Part shown: in pieces, positions 35,327 to 45,106 of the stretch
Layout of the letters: each line of letters begins with the position of its first letter
How positions within the stretch are numbered: the first letter of the stretch is position 1
The notes under the pieces: generated by a model
Database searches by the model: none
What the model was told of the DNA's origin: nothing
Seen by the model: only the letters and a program-made list of their open reading frames with translations
Made by a program: the position numbers and the translations under genes
Assembly (NCBI GenBank): GCA_051878935.1
Contig: JBJELB010000102.1
Span: 25,828 to 89,827 of the forward strand
Length of the DNA stretch: 64,000 nucleotides
Origin: CANQDT01 sp051878935
GTDB lineage: Bacteria > Bacillota > Clostridia > Lachnospirales > Lachnospiraceae
Reading direction: 5' to 3'

Positions 35327-35408
35327 ACAGGAGATTGATTTGTCTGGATTATCAGAAGATGAAATAAATGCCCTAATGAACTTGATTAAAGCTATGCGTA
35401 AAAAGTAA
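35310..35408 (+). pseudogene. C-terminal fragment of a probable regulator
   Basis: In the plus frame the segment GFEHKQEIDLSGLSEDEINA followed by LMNLIKAMRKK and a stop looks like the C-terminus of an HTH regulator of element origin. No upstream coding part and no start are present. Confidence 0.35.
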
Positions 35409-35467
35409 AATATTTTGTATACTTAAAAAAATTTACAGATTCCCCAAATTCTAAAAAATGTAGGCAT

Positions 35468-36349
35468 CTACACTTGCATTTTCTCCGTTTTTTCTTCGTT
35501 TGTTTTCTTTCTTTTTACCCGTTTACATATCACCGTTCCCAACGCTGCCAATGCCAGAACCGCAGACAACACCTGCGACACGGCGATTCCACTATTGCCT
35601 ATCTGCAGCTGGTCCGTTCGCAGACCTTCAATCCATGTACGACCGATGCCATAACCACACACATAGATGGCAAACAGTTCCCCATCAAATTTCTTTCTTT
35701 TGCGATATAAGAGAATAATCAGTACAATGGCAAGATTCCATAATGACTCATATAAGAAGGTAGGATGTACCTGAATATAGGAGATACCATCTACGACAAT
35801 CAGCTTCTCTAAAAGCTCCGGAGTCGTATAACTTGCCTCATCCACTGCAATCTGCATCGCAAACAGACTATCGGTATAGCAGCCAAATGCCTCACGGTTC
35901 GTAAAATTGCCCCATCGTCCGATTGCCTGTCCAAGCGGCAGTGACATCGCAATCGTATCCAGCATCAGCCGCATGGACAAATGCTTCTTTCTTGAGAAAA
36001 TAAGCAGCACAATAAATGCAGCGATGACTCCTCCATAAATAGCAAGCCCGCCGTTTCGGATTGCCAGAATCTCAGCGGGATGCTCTTTATAATAATCAAA
36101 AGAGAAGAATACATAATACAATCGCGCGCCAAGGATCGCGGGGATAATCATCCACAACAGAAAATCCATATAATCATCACTGTTTTGCCCTGTTCTTTTG
36201 GCTTCTCTGCAGGCAACCAGCAGACCTAGCATAAATGCTATCGCAATGAAGATACCATAATACTTTATTTCTAATCCGAACAAAGTAAAGCCTGTTCCAA
36301 ACTCCGGTAATGAGATTCCCAGATTTGGAAAACGAATATTTAATAACAT
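35468..36349 (-). CDS. lgt: Prolipoprotein diacylglyceryl transferase
   Basis: Integral membrane enzyme that attaches diacylglycerol from phosphatidylglycerol to the lipobox cysteine of prelipoproteins. 293 aa from ATG 36349, chosen because AAGGGAG lies 8 nt upstream; a GTG at 36358 overlapping the thiN stop is possible. Seven membrane segments; the signature GQAIGRWGNFTNREAFG (with the essential Arg) and HPTFLYESLWNL, and the late GIGRTWIEGLRTD motif are present. The C-terminus is basic (KRVKRKKTNEEKTEK). It is the last gene of the long operon that begins at priA. Confidence 0.95.
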   Translation of the reverse strand: MLLNIRFPNLGISLPEFGTGFTLFGLEIKYYGIFIAIAFMLGLLVACREAKRTGQNSDDYMDFLLWMIIPAILGARLYYVFFSFDYYKEHPAEILAIRNGGLAIYGGVIAAFIVLLIFSRKKHLSMRLMLDTIAMSLPLGQAIGRWGNFTNREAFGCYTDSLFAMQIAVDEASYTTPELLEKLIVVDGISYIQVHPTFLYESLWNLAIVLIILLYRKRKKFDGELFAIYVCGYGIGRTWIEGLRTDQLQIGNSGIAVSQVLSAVLALAALGTVICKRVKRKKTNEEKTEKMQV

Positions 36350-36354
36350 GTTTC

Positions 36355-36999
36355 TCACTCCCTTGCCTCTATTACTAATAAGATTCCTTCTTCTATCTGA
36401 ATCGTGGCAGTCTGCTCAACAATTTCATTGCTGACTCCCAATCCCATCTTCTGATACAAAATTGCATCCTTCAGTGGATACGCAAAACCGGTCAGAGTAA
36501 CACCGGTTACTGTAGATGAATAGGCCAGCAAAGAGACATATTGTCCATATTGTTCCTCTTTTTCAAGCTTCAAAGAATCACGAATCATTCGGATACGGTT
36601 ATGGGCATCCACTATCTCACAATCAATATTGTTCTCCAGACATTCTGCTAAAATGCTGATATTTGCCAGTGTGTGATCCAGACGGGTACCTGTTCCACAC
36701 AGAATCGTAATACTGTCGCACCCCTTCTCTATGGCATGATGAACCGCCAGAATGGTATCTGTTTCATCCTTCTGCGAAGGGTGCTCTTCTATATAGATAC
36801 CCGGTTGACACAGCCGTTCTTTTTTGTCCGGTGCAATAGAATCAAAATCCCCCAGAATCGCATCCATAGGCACTTCCATTTCCCAGGCATATTCCACACC
36901 TTTGTCAACACCAATTACATAATCCCATGTTTTGCTATGATAAAAAGTGCAGGCGAATGTTTTGTCAAACGATCCGCCTGTAATAATCAAACTATTCAT
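36355..36999 (-). CDS. thiN: Thiamine pyrophosphokinase
   Basis: Transfers pyrophosphate from ATP to thiamine to make the coenzyme directly. 214 aa from ATG 36999 (AAGGGGAACGG upstream), overlapping the end of rpe by 8 nt. Motifs: GVDKGVEYAWEMEVPMDAILGDFDSI (metal-binding aspartates), PSQKDETDTILAVHHA, GGTGTRLDHT-type segment reading CGTGTRLDHTLANI, and the C-terminal beta domain (GLGVSNEI). The rsgA-rpe-thiN order is typical of Firmicutes. Confidence 0.93.
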   Translation of the reverse strand: MNSLIITGGSFDKTFACTFYHSKTWDYVIGVDKGVEYAWEMEVPMDAILGDFDSIAPDKKERLCQPGIYIEEHPSQKDETDTILAVHHAIEKGCDSITILCGTGTRLDHTLANISILAECLENNIDCEIVDAHNRIRMIRDSLKLEKEEQYGQYVSLLAYSSTVTGVTLTGFAYPLKDAILYQKMGLGVSNEIVEQTATIQIEEGILLVIEARE

Positions 37000-37669
37000 T
37001 CCGTTCCCCTTCTTTTTTTGCAAAGAGTTCCTGTGTTTTGCGGCCAACCTCTTTCCGGTCTTCGCCAAAAAAAGCCGTTCCCATAACAAAAACGGTTACA
37101 CCGGCGTCCAACAACGCCTCCAGGTTGTCAAGACTGACTCCTCCATCTACTTCAATATCCATATCCGGATTGCCCATCTCTACTGACCACTTGCGAACCT
37201 GGCGAACACGTTCATACGTATTCTCATGGAAAACCTGTCCACCGAAACCCGGCTCTACCGACATGACCAGTACCATACTCACCTGATTCAGATACGGTTT
37301 TACCTGTTCCATATCTGTACTCGGTCGAATCGCAATCGCGGCCTGACATCCCACATCCTTAATCGCTTTTAAAGTTACTTCCACATCTCGGCACGCTTCC
37401 ACATGAATACACTGGATATCCGCTCCGGCCTTTGCCACTGCTTCCACATATCGAATCGGCTCCTGCACCATCAAATGAACATCAAAGGGCTTATCCGTTG
37501 CATTCCGAATCGATGCGATTACCGGCATACCATAGGAAATATTCGGTACAAACATACCATCCATCACATCAATATGGATGTATTCTGCCCCACATTCTAC
37601 TGCTTCCTGAATGTCCGCGCCTAATGTCTTGAAATCTGCTGCTAAAATTGAAGGTGCTAATTTGTACAT
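36992..37669 (-). CDS. rpe: Ribulose-phosphate 3-epimerase
   Basis: Interconverts ribulose-5-phosphate and xylulose-5-phosphate in the pentose phosphate pathway. 225-aa TIM barrel with SILAADF, YIHIDVMDGMFVPN (metal His and Asp), FDVHLMV, VMSVEPGFGGQ and EVDGGV. One nucleotide separates it from rsgA and its stop overlaps the thiN start, so translation is coupled in the operon. Confidence 0.96.
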   Translation of the reverse strand: MYKLAPSILAADFKTLGADIQEAVECGAEYIHIDVMDGMFVPNISYGMPVIASIRNATDKPFDVHLMVQEPIRYVEAVAKAGADIQCIHVEACRDVEVTLKAIKDVGCQAAIAIRPSTDMEQVKPYLNQVSMVLVMSVEPGFGGQVFHENTYERVRQVRKWSVEMGNPDMDIEVDGGVSLDNLEALLDAGVTVFVMGTAFFGEDRKEVGRKTQELFAKKEGERNE

Positions 37670-37670
37670 A

Positions 37671-38567
37671 TTACCATTTCCTCTTATTCTTTACTTCATC
37701 AAAAATCTGTGTGTAATTCTCGTATCTACTCCGGCTGATTTCTCCATTTTCCAACGCCTGTTTCACCATACAGCCCGGTTCCTGCAAATGATTGCATCCC
37801 AGAAAACGGCACTCTCCCAGATATGGTTCAAACTCCGGATAGAAATCTTTGACTTCTTCTTTTTCTATGTCATCTACCATTAACGAACTGAATCCCGGTG
37901 TGTCCATGACATATGTGCCCTCGGATACGCAGATCAGCTCCGAATGCCGCGTTGTATGTTTTCCACGCTGTATCTTCTCGCTCACCGAACCGGTTTCCAT
38001 CTCAGCCTTTGGCTGCAATACGTTCATCAGCGAGGATTTTCCGACACCGGACGGTCCTGCCAGTACCGTTGTCTTATATTCCAGCATCTCTCTGATTCTG
38101 AGTAGTTCTGATTGTGCATCTGTATCTTTCCAGGACCTGACGCTGATAAACTGCAGACTGCAATCTGCTTTTTCATAGATATGAAACAGGCGTTCCTGTT
38201 CTTCTTCTCCTATCAGATCCAGCTTATTAAAACAGACAATTACGGGGATATGCTGACGTCTCATCATAATTAAAAAACGATCAAGGAGATTGAGATTGGG
38301 TTCCGGGCTGGCAGCTGCAAACAGGACAAGTGCCTGGTCCACATTGGCAACTGCCGGACGGATCAATTCATTCTTCCTCTCATATATTTCAATCAGATTT
38401 CCGGTTCTTTCTGTATCATCCAAAACGTCAATGCATACGTTATCACCTACCAGAGGTTTCACTTTCTCTTTACGGAAAGCCCCCTTGGCCTTACATTCAT
38501 ATACCTGATGATTCTCTGCATATACATAATAGAATCCGGCAATTCCTTTTATAATCTTTCCCTGCAT
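37671..38567 (-). CDS. rsgA: Ribosome small-subunit GTPase A
   Basis: Circularly permuted GTPase that helps 30S subunit maturation. 298 aa: N-terminal OB fold (residues about 1-65), then the permuted G domain with NKLD (G4), GPSGVGKSSLMN (G1), DTPGFSSL (G3), and the C-terminal zinc site CRFLGCNHLQEPGCMVKQAL. It sits between the PASTA kinase and rpe with gaps of a few nucleotides. Confidence 0.96.
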   Translation of the reverse strand: MQGKIIKGIAGFYYVYAENHQVYECKAKGAFRKEKVKPLVGDNVCIDVLDDTERTGNLIEIYERKNELIRPAVANVDQALVLFAAASPEPNLNLLDRFLIMMRRQHIPVIVCFNKLDLIGEEEQERLFHIYEKADCSLQFISVRSWKDTDAQSELLRIREMLEYKTTVLAGPSGVGKSSLMNVLQPKAEMETGSVSEKIQRGKHTTRHSELICVSEGTYVMDTPGFSSLMVDDIEKEEVKDFYPEFEPYLGECRFLGCNHLQEPGCMVKQALENGEISRSRYENYTQIFDEVKNKRKW

Positions 38568-38574
38568 AGCTCAC

Positions 38575-40596
38575 CTAATCCAATGTAACATTCGCAGAAC
38601 CGATTAAATCACCCTCTAAGTATACATAAACGGTTACGGAGCCTCTGGTATTGCCGGTTACATTATAATTCATTGGAAAATCTGCAGATGACATCGTACG
38701 GTTATCCAGAATCGTTCCATCCTGCACTTTTACCGTAATATTACCGGTTTCTCCTTTTGCAAATGGGTTCATACTCTCTGGAATCGTTACGACACCGGAA
38801 TACATCGTCGGCGTTGCCGGTTCCTCAACCGGTTCCGAACCTTTACTGACTGTCACATCCACGGATGTGCCTTTTTCCACTTTCGTGCCGCCAGAATAAC
38901 CCTGACTGATAATATAGCCTTTATCCACAGAATCACTATAGATTTCTGTTACATTACCAAGAGTCAGTTCAGCCTGTTCCAACAAGCTTTCCGCTTCTTT
39001 TGTCGTTTTATTTCTAACATCAGGAACTTCTCTTTCCTGATCACTTCCCTTACTGATGGTAATCGTGACTACTCCTTCTCCGGATACTTCACTTCCGGCA
39101 ACCGGATCCTGGGAAATGACATAACCTTCCTTGATCGAGTCGCTGTAATCATACTCTTTTTCTACCGTATAACCTGCTGCCTCCAACAAGGCTGTTGCTT
39201 CATCGGCTTCAAGGCCTTCTACATCCTCTACCTTACCACCGCTTTGACCCTTGCTGATTACAACTTCAATATAAGAACCTTCCGGCACCTCACTGCCAAC
39301 CGGTGTCAATTGCTCAATAATCTCATTCTGTTCTTTCTCTGACTCCTGCAGTGTTGCTTTAATATTCAGATTCATGCTGGCTAATGTTGCCTTCGCAGTA
39401 CTGTAAGACTGACCAACCAGATTTGGCACCGTCACGGTTTTGGAATCATCCAGCTGTTCCGTTGTCTGTTGTGTGTTATTCTTCAAATCCCCGCTCTTGA
39501 AAGAAAATGCCCCGATTGCCTTACCAATAATAAAGATTGCTATCATTGCTACAATGACTGCAGCAACAACGCCTAATACGATGACCACCTTTTCCAGCTT
39601 CGGATCCATATCATTTCCATCTTCCAGTTCTTCCTCTGCTTCTTCGGTATCATCTGCAACCGGATTTTCCTGTTCTGCCACCAGTTCACTACGGATCTGT
39701 GCAATCTCATCCTCCGTTATAATTTTTGTCACTCCACCGACATCTTCCTGTGGATATTTCACAAATCCACCTTCCGGCTGTATAAAGACTTTGCGTAAAT
39801 CTTCAATGAAAAGCCGTGCGTTCTCATAGCGGTTCACCGGCAATTTTTGTGTACATTTCTCCAATACCTCCACCAGGCTGACCGGAATCTCTTTGTTATA
39901 ATTACGTGGATTCTCCATGGCATCCTGCAAATGCATCAACGCCACTGCCACAGTATTCTCACCATCAAACGGTACTTCACCAACCAGCATTTCATACAGA
40001 CAGATGCCCAGAGAATACAGATCACTGCGTTCATCACTAATCGAGCCTTTTGCCTGTTCCGGCGAAATGTAGTGTACAGAACCGACCGTATCCGATGCAG
40101 TAATCGTTCCTGATGTAGCTGCTCTTGCAATACCGAAGTCTGCCACCTTCAAGGTCTCGCCCTGCGCCACGATAATGTTTTGTGGTTTAATATCCCGATG
40201 GATAATATGCTGTGCATGAGCTGTTTCCAGTGCAGATGCAATCTGAATCGTAAAATCCACTGCTTTTCTCGGATCTAACGGACCATGTGCCGCTATATAT
40301 TGCTTTAATGTTGGCCCTTCCACTAACTCCATCACAATATAATACAAATCATTCTCTGTACCTACATCATAAACACTTACGATGTTAGGATGAGAGATGC
40401 TGGCAGCTGCCTGTGCTTCCGTTGCAAATTTACGCAGAAACGTCTCATCGTTATTATATTCTCTTTTCAATACTTTCATTGCTACAAAACGGTTCAGTTT
40501 ATGGCACTTTGCCTTATATACCTCTGCCATGCCACCTGCCCCAACCAGTGCAATGATCTCATAGCGTTCTGCTATGATTGTCCCCGGACTTAGCAT
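38575..40596 (-). CDS. prkC: PASTA-domain serine/threonine kinase
   Basis: Membrane kinase sensing peptidoglycan fragments and controlling growth and cell-wall synthesis. 673 aa: Hanks-type kinase domain (about 1-275; VGAGGMAEVYKA, VAMKVLK, HRDIKPQN, KVADFGIAR, DERSDLYSLG), a linker, one membrane helix (about 335-360), then three PASTA repeats (about 385-450, 455-520, 525-590) and a C-terminal beta domain (about 600-673). All kinase motifs are intact. It is paired with the PP2C phosphatase 11 nt upstream. Three PASTA units is at the low end for the family. Confidence 0.95.
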   Translation of the reverse strand: MLSPGTIIAERYEIIALVGAGGMAEVYKAKCHKLNRFVAMKVLKREYNNDETFLRKFATEAQAAASISHPNIVSVYDVGTENDLYYIVMELVEGPTLKQYIAAHGPLDPRKAVDFTIQIASALETAHAQHIIHRDIKPQNIIVAQGETLKVADFGIARAATSGTITASDTVGSVHYISPEQAKGSISDERSDLYSLGICLYEMLVGEVPFDGENTVAVALMHLQDAMENPRNYNKEIPVSLVEVLEKCTQKLPVNRYENARLFIEDLRKVFIQPEGGFVKYPQEDVGGVTKIITEDEIAQIRSELVAEQENPVADDTEEAEEELEDGNDMDPKLEKVVIVLGVVAAVIVAMIAIFIIGKAIGAFSFKSGDLKNNTQQTTEQLDDSKTVTVPNLVGQSYSTAKATLASMNLNIKATLQESEKEQNEIIEQLTPVGSEVPEGSYIEVVISKGQSGGKVEDVEGLEADEATALLEAAGYTVEKEYDYSDSIKEGYVISQDPVAGSEVSGEGVVTITISKGSDQEREVPDVRNKTTKEAESLLEQAELTLGNVTEIYSDSVDKGYIISQGYSGGTKVEKGTSVDVTVSKGSEPVEEPATPTMYSGVVTIPESMNPFAKGETGNITVKVQDGTILDNRTMSSADFPMNYNVTGNTRGSVTVYVYLEGDLIGSANVTLD

Positions 40597-40607
40597 ATGA
40601 ACTCCTC

Positions 40608-41321
40608 CTATCGTTCAAACAGTATAACGGAAATATTGTCTTTCCCGCCATAGTATCTGGCCTGTTCAACCAATTTCTCTACTGCATCTTGATTATCTTT
40701 TGCCTCTTTCACAATGTCAAATATTTCTTCATTCGTCAGCATATTTGACAATCCATCGGAACAAAGCATGACCTTGCCGTTACTCTCTACCTGAAAAAAG
40801 TCTGCCTCAACTTCGTTCTTTACCCCAACGGCTCTCGTAATAATATTTTTCTCCGGATGGTTTCTCGCTTCTTCCGGTTTTATTTTTCCTTCCAGTACTA
40901 ATTGCTGTACCAAAGAATGATCAATTGTAATCTGTCTGATGGTATCTTCGATCAGATACAACCGGCTGTCTCCAATATTGGCAACATACAATTGTCCGTC
41001 CTGATAAACGGATGCAACAAATGTCGTTCCCATACCCTCATAATCCGGGTTTTCTACTGCTTTATCCTTAATGATGCGGTTTACATGTGCGAGTCCCTGT
41101 TTCATAATCGTAACCGGATTAACACTGTCATTTTGCTTCGCATGCTTTACAAATTCATCCACCGCCATGGATGAAGCCAGTTCACCCGCTTTATGTCCTC
41201 CCATTCCATCTGCGACAATGCACAGGTTCGGAAGGTTTCCTATGGATTCCGTAGTATAGAAAATCGAGTCCTGATTCGACCGACGAACACAGCCAACATC
41301 AGATAATCCATATGCGTTCAT
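40608..41321 (-). CDS. prpC: PP2C-type serine/threonine phosphatase
   Basis: Removes phosphate from the targets of the neighbouring PASTA kinase. 237 aa with metal-binding motifs GCVRRSNQDS, CIVADGMGGHKAGE, ANIGDSRLYLI, MLCSDGLSNML and GGKDNISVI. SD GGAGG precedes the ATG. It lies 11 nt upstream of the kinase and 9 nt downstream of rlmN. Confidence 0.95.
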   Translation of the reverse strand: MNAYGLSDVGCVRRSNQDSIFYTTESIGNLPNLCIVADGMGGHKAGELASSMAVDEFVKHAKQNDSVNPVTIMKQGLAHVNRIIKDKAVENPDYEGMGTTFVASVYQDGQLYVANIGDSRLYLIEDTIRQITIDHSLVQQLVLEGKIKPEEARNHPEKNIITRAVGVKNEVEADFFQVESNGKVMLCSDGLSNMLTNEEIFDIVKEAKDNQDAVEKLVEQARYYGGKDNISVILFER

Positions 41322-41330
41322 GGTTCCCTC

Positions 41331-42374
41331 CTATTCTTTATGAGTATCTATATAATCTTTTCTTAATTGCCCACATGCAGCCTGGATATCTCTACCCATC
41401 TCTCTTCTTATACTAACATTTATGTTACTTTTTTCAAGCATATTTTTAAAATTCGTAACTGCCGTCATATCCGGCTGAACATAATCGCGTTCTTTAATCG
41501 GATTCACCGGAATCAGATTCACGTGAGCAAGCATTCCTTTCAAGAGGGCAATCAGCTCCTTTGCATGCTCCGGTCGGTCATTCACGCCTGCAACCAGACT
41601 GTATTCAAATGTAATTCTGCGATTATTTCTTTCCAAATAATAATGACAGGCTTCCATAATCTGTGCAATGGTATATTTATTGGCAACAGGCATCAATTCT
41701 TTTCGCATCGCATCATTCGGCGCATGCAGGGAAATCGCCAGTGTTACCTGTAATTTTGCATCAGCAAATTCTTTCATGCGTTCTACTAATCCACACGTCG
41801 ATACCGTAATATTTCTCTGGCTGATATTCAATCCGTTTTCATCCGTTAGCAGAGTAATAAAGCGCATGAGATTCTCATAATTATCAAATGGTTCACCTGT
41901 GCCCATAACCACTACATTCGATACGCGTTCCCCGGTATCTGCCTGAATACGGTATATCTGCTCCAGCATTTCGGAAGGACGCAGACATCTGGTCAAACCA
42001 CCAAGCGTTGAGGCACAGAATCGGCATCCCATCCGACAGCCGACCTGTGAAGAAATACAAACGGAATTCCCATGCTTATAACGCATCAAGACGCTCTCAA
42101 TCACGTGACCATCTTCCAACTGAAACAGATACTTCGTGGTACCGTCAATTTGAGATACCCACTTCTGCACCGCCTGAATCGCAACGAAATCTGCCTGTTC
42201 CTGCAGTTTTGTTTTTAACTGTTTCGGTAAATTACTCATCTCATCATAAGAAGAGACCAGCTTCTGATGCATCCATCCATATAACTGTCTGGCACGAAAA
42301 GCCGGCTCACCGATTTCCTGTATATACGCTGTCAACTCCGGCAGCGTCATCGATTTCAAATCTTTTCTATCCAC
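41331..42374 (-). CDS. rlmN: 23S rRNA A2503 / tRNA methyltransferase RlmN
   Basis: Radical SAM enzyme that methylates C2 of A2503 in 23S rRNA. 347 aa: the radical-SAM cluster motif CRMGCRFCAST, the AdoMet motif VVMGTGEPFDNYENLMR, TVSTCGLVERM, and the conserved late cysteine in AACGQLRKDY. Its start codon shares one base with the rsmB stop, so the two rRNA methylases are coupled. Confidence 0.96.
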   Translation of the reverse strand: MDRKDLKSMTLPELTAYIQEIGEPAFRARQLYGWMHQKLVSSYDEMSNLPKQLKTKLQEQADFVAIQAVQKWVSQIDGTTKYLFQLEDGHVIESVLMRYKHGNSVCISSQVGCRMGCRFCASTLGGLTRCLRPSEMLEQIYRIQADTGERVSNVVVMGTGEPFDNYENLMRFITLLTDENGLNISQRNITVSTCGLVERMKEFADAKLQVTLAISLHAPNDAMRKELMPVANKYTIAQIMEACHYYLERNNRRITFEYSLVAGVNDRPEHAKELIALLKGMLAHVNLIPVNPIKERDYVQPDMTAVTNFKNMLEKSNINVSIRREMGRDIQAACGQLRKDYIDTHKE

Positions 42375-43663
42375 TATTTTCTCCTTAACCGGCAGGCAAA
42401 GAAGCCGTCACAGGCATCCACACCCGGCAGCCACTGTTTCATTTCTTCCACTTCATACGGATACTGCTTTGTAAACCATTCTATCATTTCCTCATTCTCC
42501 GCACGGTGAATGGTACAGGTACTGTATAACAGCACGCCGTCACTCTTTACATACTTCTGTACGACGGATAGTATCTCTCTTTGTAACGATACCAGCTCCT
42601 CCTGCTGTTTCGGAGTCATCCGATATTTAATATCTTTTTTTCGTCCCATAACTCCCAGTCCGGAACAGGGAAGGTCTGCAAGTACCACATCTGCCCAGCC
42701 ATGCAGTCTTTCGTCGTCCACAGTCGCATCCCAGACTTCCGGCTGAATCTGTTCAAATCCACAGCGTTTTCTATTTTCCCTGATATACTCCACTTTTCTG
42801 TCAGTCAGGTCACGCGACAGAATCTGTCCGGTCCCATTCATGATATCTGCTGCATAAAGACTCTTTCCACCCGGTGCCGCACATACATCCACAACATGCA
42901 TTCCTTTTTCTATCTGTGCCATTTGTACCGCCATCATGGAACTCTCATCCTGAACCACAAACAGTCCCTGTTCAAATTCCGGTATTGCGTCAAGATAATC
43001 AAATTGTTCCAGATAAAAAGCTCCGGAGACTTCGGTTGCCGGTGTTAGCAACATCCCCTGTTGCTCCAAAGCTTGTTTACAATCTTCCGGAGATATCCTG
43101 CTGGTATTCACCCGGATCGTCGTAGGACGTTGTTCATTTAACGCTTTTGCTATCGTTTCCACAGTTTCTTCATCATATTGTTCCAGCCACTGCTCCAATA
43201 TCCATTCCGGTATAGAATATTCTACGGATGCATATTTTACAAAAGATTGTTCCCTGGATGGGAATACAACCAACTCTTTTCCCCTGGCAATATTACGAAG
43301 CACGCCATTTACAAACCCGGACAAACCGGAAAAACCGCGTTTTCTGGTCAGTTTTACTGCCTCATTACAAATGGCACTTTCCGGTACATGATCCATGTAA
43401 TAGAGCTGATAGACTGACATTCTCATAATACAGCGGATCAACGGCTTCATCTTTCTTACCTTAGTTTTGGAAAAAGAATCGATGATATAATCCAGACGAA
43501 TCTGGTGTTCCAACGTACCTTCACACACCCGGGTAATAAAACTGCGCGCTGGTTTCTCCATATACTGATATTTCATCAGGGTTTTTCGTAATGCCAGGTG
43601 ACTGTACTGCTGTTCTTTTTCAATACTATATAATATATCTAAGATAATCTCTCTTTCATTCAT
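42374..43663 (-). CDS. rsmB: 16S rRNA m5C967 methyltransferase
   Basis: Methylates cytosine 967 of 16S rRNA with AdoMet. 429 aa: N-terminal NusB-like RNA-binding domain (about 1-135), then the Rossmann methyltransferase with VCAAPGGKSLYAADIM, DLPCSGLGVMGRKKDIKYR (catalytic Cys in PCSG) and LLYSTCTIHRAENE (second Cys). It is two nucleotides behind fmt. Confidence 0.96.
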   Translation of the reverse strand: MNEREIILDILYSIEKEQQYSHLALRKTLMKYQYMEKPARSFITRVCEGTLEHQIRLDYIIDSFSKTKVRKMKPLIRCIMRMSVYQLYYMDHVPESAICNEAVKLTRKRGFSGLSGFVNGVLRNIARGKELVVFPSREQSFVKYASVEYSIPEWILEQWLEQYDEETVETIAKALNEQRPTTIRVNTSRISPEDCKQALEQQGMLLTPATEVSGAFYLEQFDYLDAIPEFEQGLFVVQDESSMMAVQMAQIEKGMHVVDVCAAPGGKSLYAADIMNGTGQILSRDLTDRKVEYIRENRKRCGFEQIQPEVWDATVDDERLHGWADVVLADLPCSGLGVMGRKKDIKYRMTPKQQEELVSLQREILSVVQKYVKSDGVLLYSTCTIHRAENEEMIEWFTKQYPYEVEEMKQWLPGVDACDGFFACRLRRK

Positions 43664-43664
43664 G

Positions 43665-44612
43665 TTATTCAGACTCTCCCAGTTTCATCCCCGGTTCCAT
43701 AGAATATCCAAGCAAAAACGCTTCTGTTTTCATACGTTTCTTTCCTTCATACTGCATCTCCATAACCTCTAATGCTCCTACTCCACAGGCAACGGTAAAA
43801 GAATGTTTGGAAACTGCCAGAACCGTTCCCGGTACCACATCAGCCTGCGCATATTCCTCTTTCAGGATGACATTGGCATCCCAGATTTTCATCATTTTAC
43901 CCTGACATCTGGTATAGGCACTCGGCCATGGATTCAGGCCACGGATCAGACGTTCTATCACAACTGCAGACTGGTTCCAGTCAATCTTACCCAATGATTT
44001 ATCCAACATCTTAGCATAACTGCTCAGGCTGTCATCCTGTTTTGTTCTGGTCGCAGTTCCCTGTTCCAATGCCGTTAACGTTTCTAATAACAAATCGGCG
44101 CCAACACGACATAATTTATCAAACAAACTGCCACCGGTTTCTTTTTCATCCAGCACCACTTCCCGCTGCATTAAGATATCCCCGGTATCCAGGCCTTTTT
44201 CCATATACATCGTTGTCACACCACTGACCGGATCTCCGTTAATCACCGACCATTGAATCGGTGCCGCACCACGATATTTCGGTAACAGGGAAGCATGCAC
44301 ATTGATACAGCCATACTTTGGAAGCTTCAGTATGGATTCCGGTAAAATCTGTCCATAAGCAACTACAACAATCACATCCGGGGTCAGTTGTGCCAGAACC
44401 TCTTCCATATTTTCATTCCGCAAGCGAACCGGCTGGTAGATTGGAAGCTGATGCTGCAATGCAGCTTCTTTTACCGGAGAAAATGCTACACTTTTTCCTC
44501 TTCCTTTTGGTTTATCCGGTTGCGTCAATACCGCTGCAACCTCATGATGAGCGATACACGCTTCTAACGTCGGAACAGCAAAATCCGGTGTTCCCATAAA
44601 TACAATCTTCAT
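43665..44612 (-). CDS. fmt: Methionyl-tRNA formyltransferase
   Basis: Formylates initiator Met-tRNA using 10-formyl-THF. 315 aa, with FMGTPDFAVPTLEA, QPDKPKGRGK, the catalytic INVHASLLPKYRGAAPIQWSVI segment, TTMYMEKGLDTGDIL, and a C-terminal OB domain (about 205-315). It lies directly behind def, its functional partner, as in most Firmicutes. Confidence 0.97.
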   Translation of the reverse strand: MKIVFMGTPDFAVPTLEACIAHHEVAAVLTQPDKPKGRGKSVAFSPVKEAALQHQLPIYQPVRLRNENMEEVLAQLTPDVIVVVAYGQILPESILKLPKYGCINVHASLLPKYRGAAPIQWSVINGDPVSGVTTMYMEKGLDTGDILMQREVVLDEKETGGSLFDKLCRVGADLLLETLTALEQGTATRTKQDDSLSSYAKMLDKSLGKIDWNQSAVVIERLIRGLNPWPSAYTRCQGKMMKIWDANVILKEEYAQADVVPGTVLAVSKHSFTVACGVGALEVMEMQYEGKKRMKTEAFLLGYSMEPGMKLGESE

Positions 44613-44617
44613 TCTCT

Positions 44618-45088
44618 TTACTCTCCTGCTTGATGAAGCGGTCCATCTGCTACATCTTTATATAAAATTCCATCTAAATGATCACACTCGTGACAAATTG
44701 CACGGGCTAATAACTCTTCTGCTTCGATTTCATAGGTGTTTAGTTCTTCGTCCTGGAAACGGCATTTCACATAATTGGGTCTGGTCACCTGTGCTGTCAG
44801 TCCCGGAAGGCTTAAACACCCTTCGTCACCGGTCTGTTCTCCTTCTCTCTCTACAATCTCAGGGTTAATCATCAATAACGGTTCCGGTTCCTCCGTACCA
44901 CAATCAATGACAACGATTCGTTTTAAAATACCTACCTGCGGAGCTGCCAGGCCAACTCCATTGGCTTCATACATCGTATCAAACATATCATCAATCAATT
45001 CCAATGTGCGTTCTGTTACCTTTGTCACCGGCTTGCACACCTTTCTTAATATCTCATCACCGTCCACGCGAATCGTTCTAATTGCCAT
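44618..45088 (-). CDS. def: Peptide deformylase
   Basis: Iron enzyme that removes the formyl group from nascent proteins. 156 aa with the three family motifs: GVGLAAPQVG, EGCLSLPG (metal Cys) and HECDHLDGIL (metal histidines and catalytic Glu). Coupled to fmt (5-nt gap) and behind priA (18-nt gap). Confidence 0.97.
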   Translation of the reverse strand: MAIRTIRVDGDEILRKVCKPVTKVTERTLELIDDMFDTMYEANGVGLAAPQVGILKRIVVIDCGTEEPEPLLMINPEIVEREGEQTGDEGCLSLPGLTAQVTRPNYVKCRFQDEELNTYEIEAEELLARAICHECDHLDGILYKDVADGPLHQAGE

Positions 45089-45106
45089 TTCCTTTTTCTC
45101 CTTTCA

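Noticed and set aside
42008..42388. 126-aa plus-strand open frame over rlmN
   Set aside because: Antisense shadow of a well-supported gene with no ribosome site; the same applies to the other long antisense frames, for example 1578-2240 and 45280-45594.
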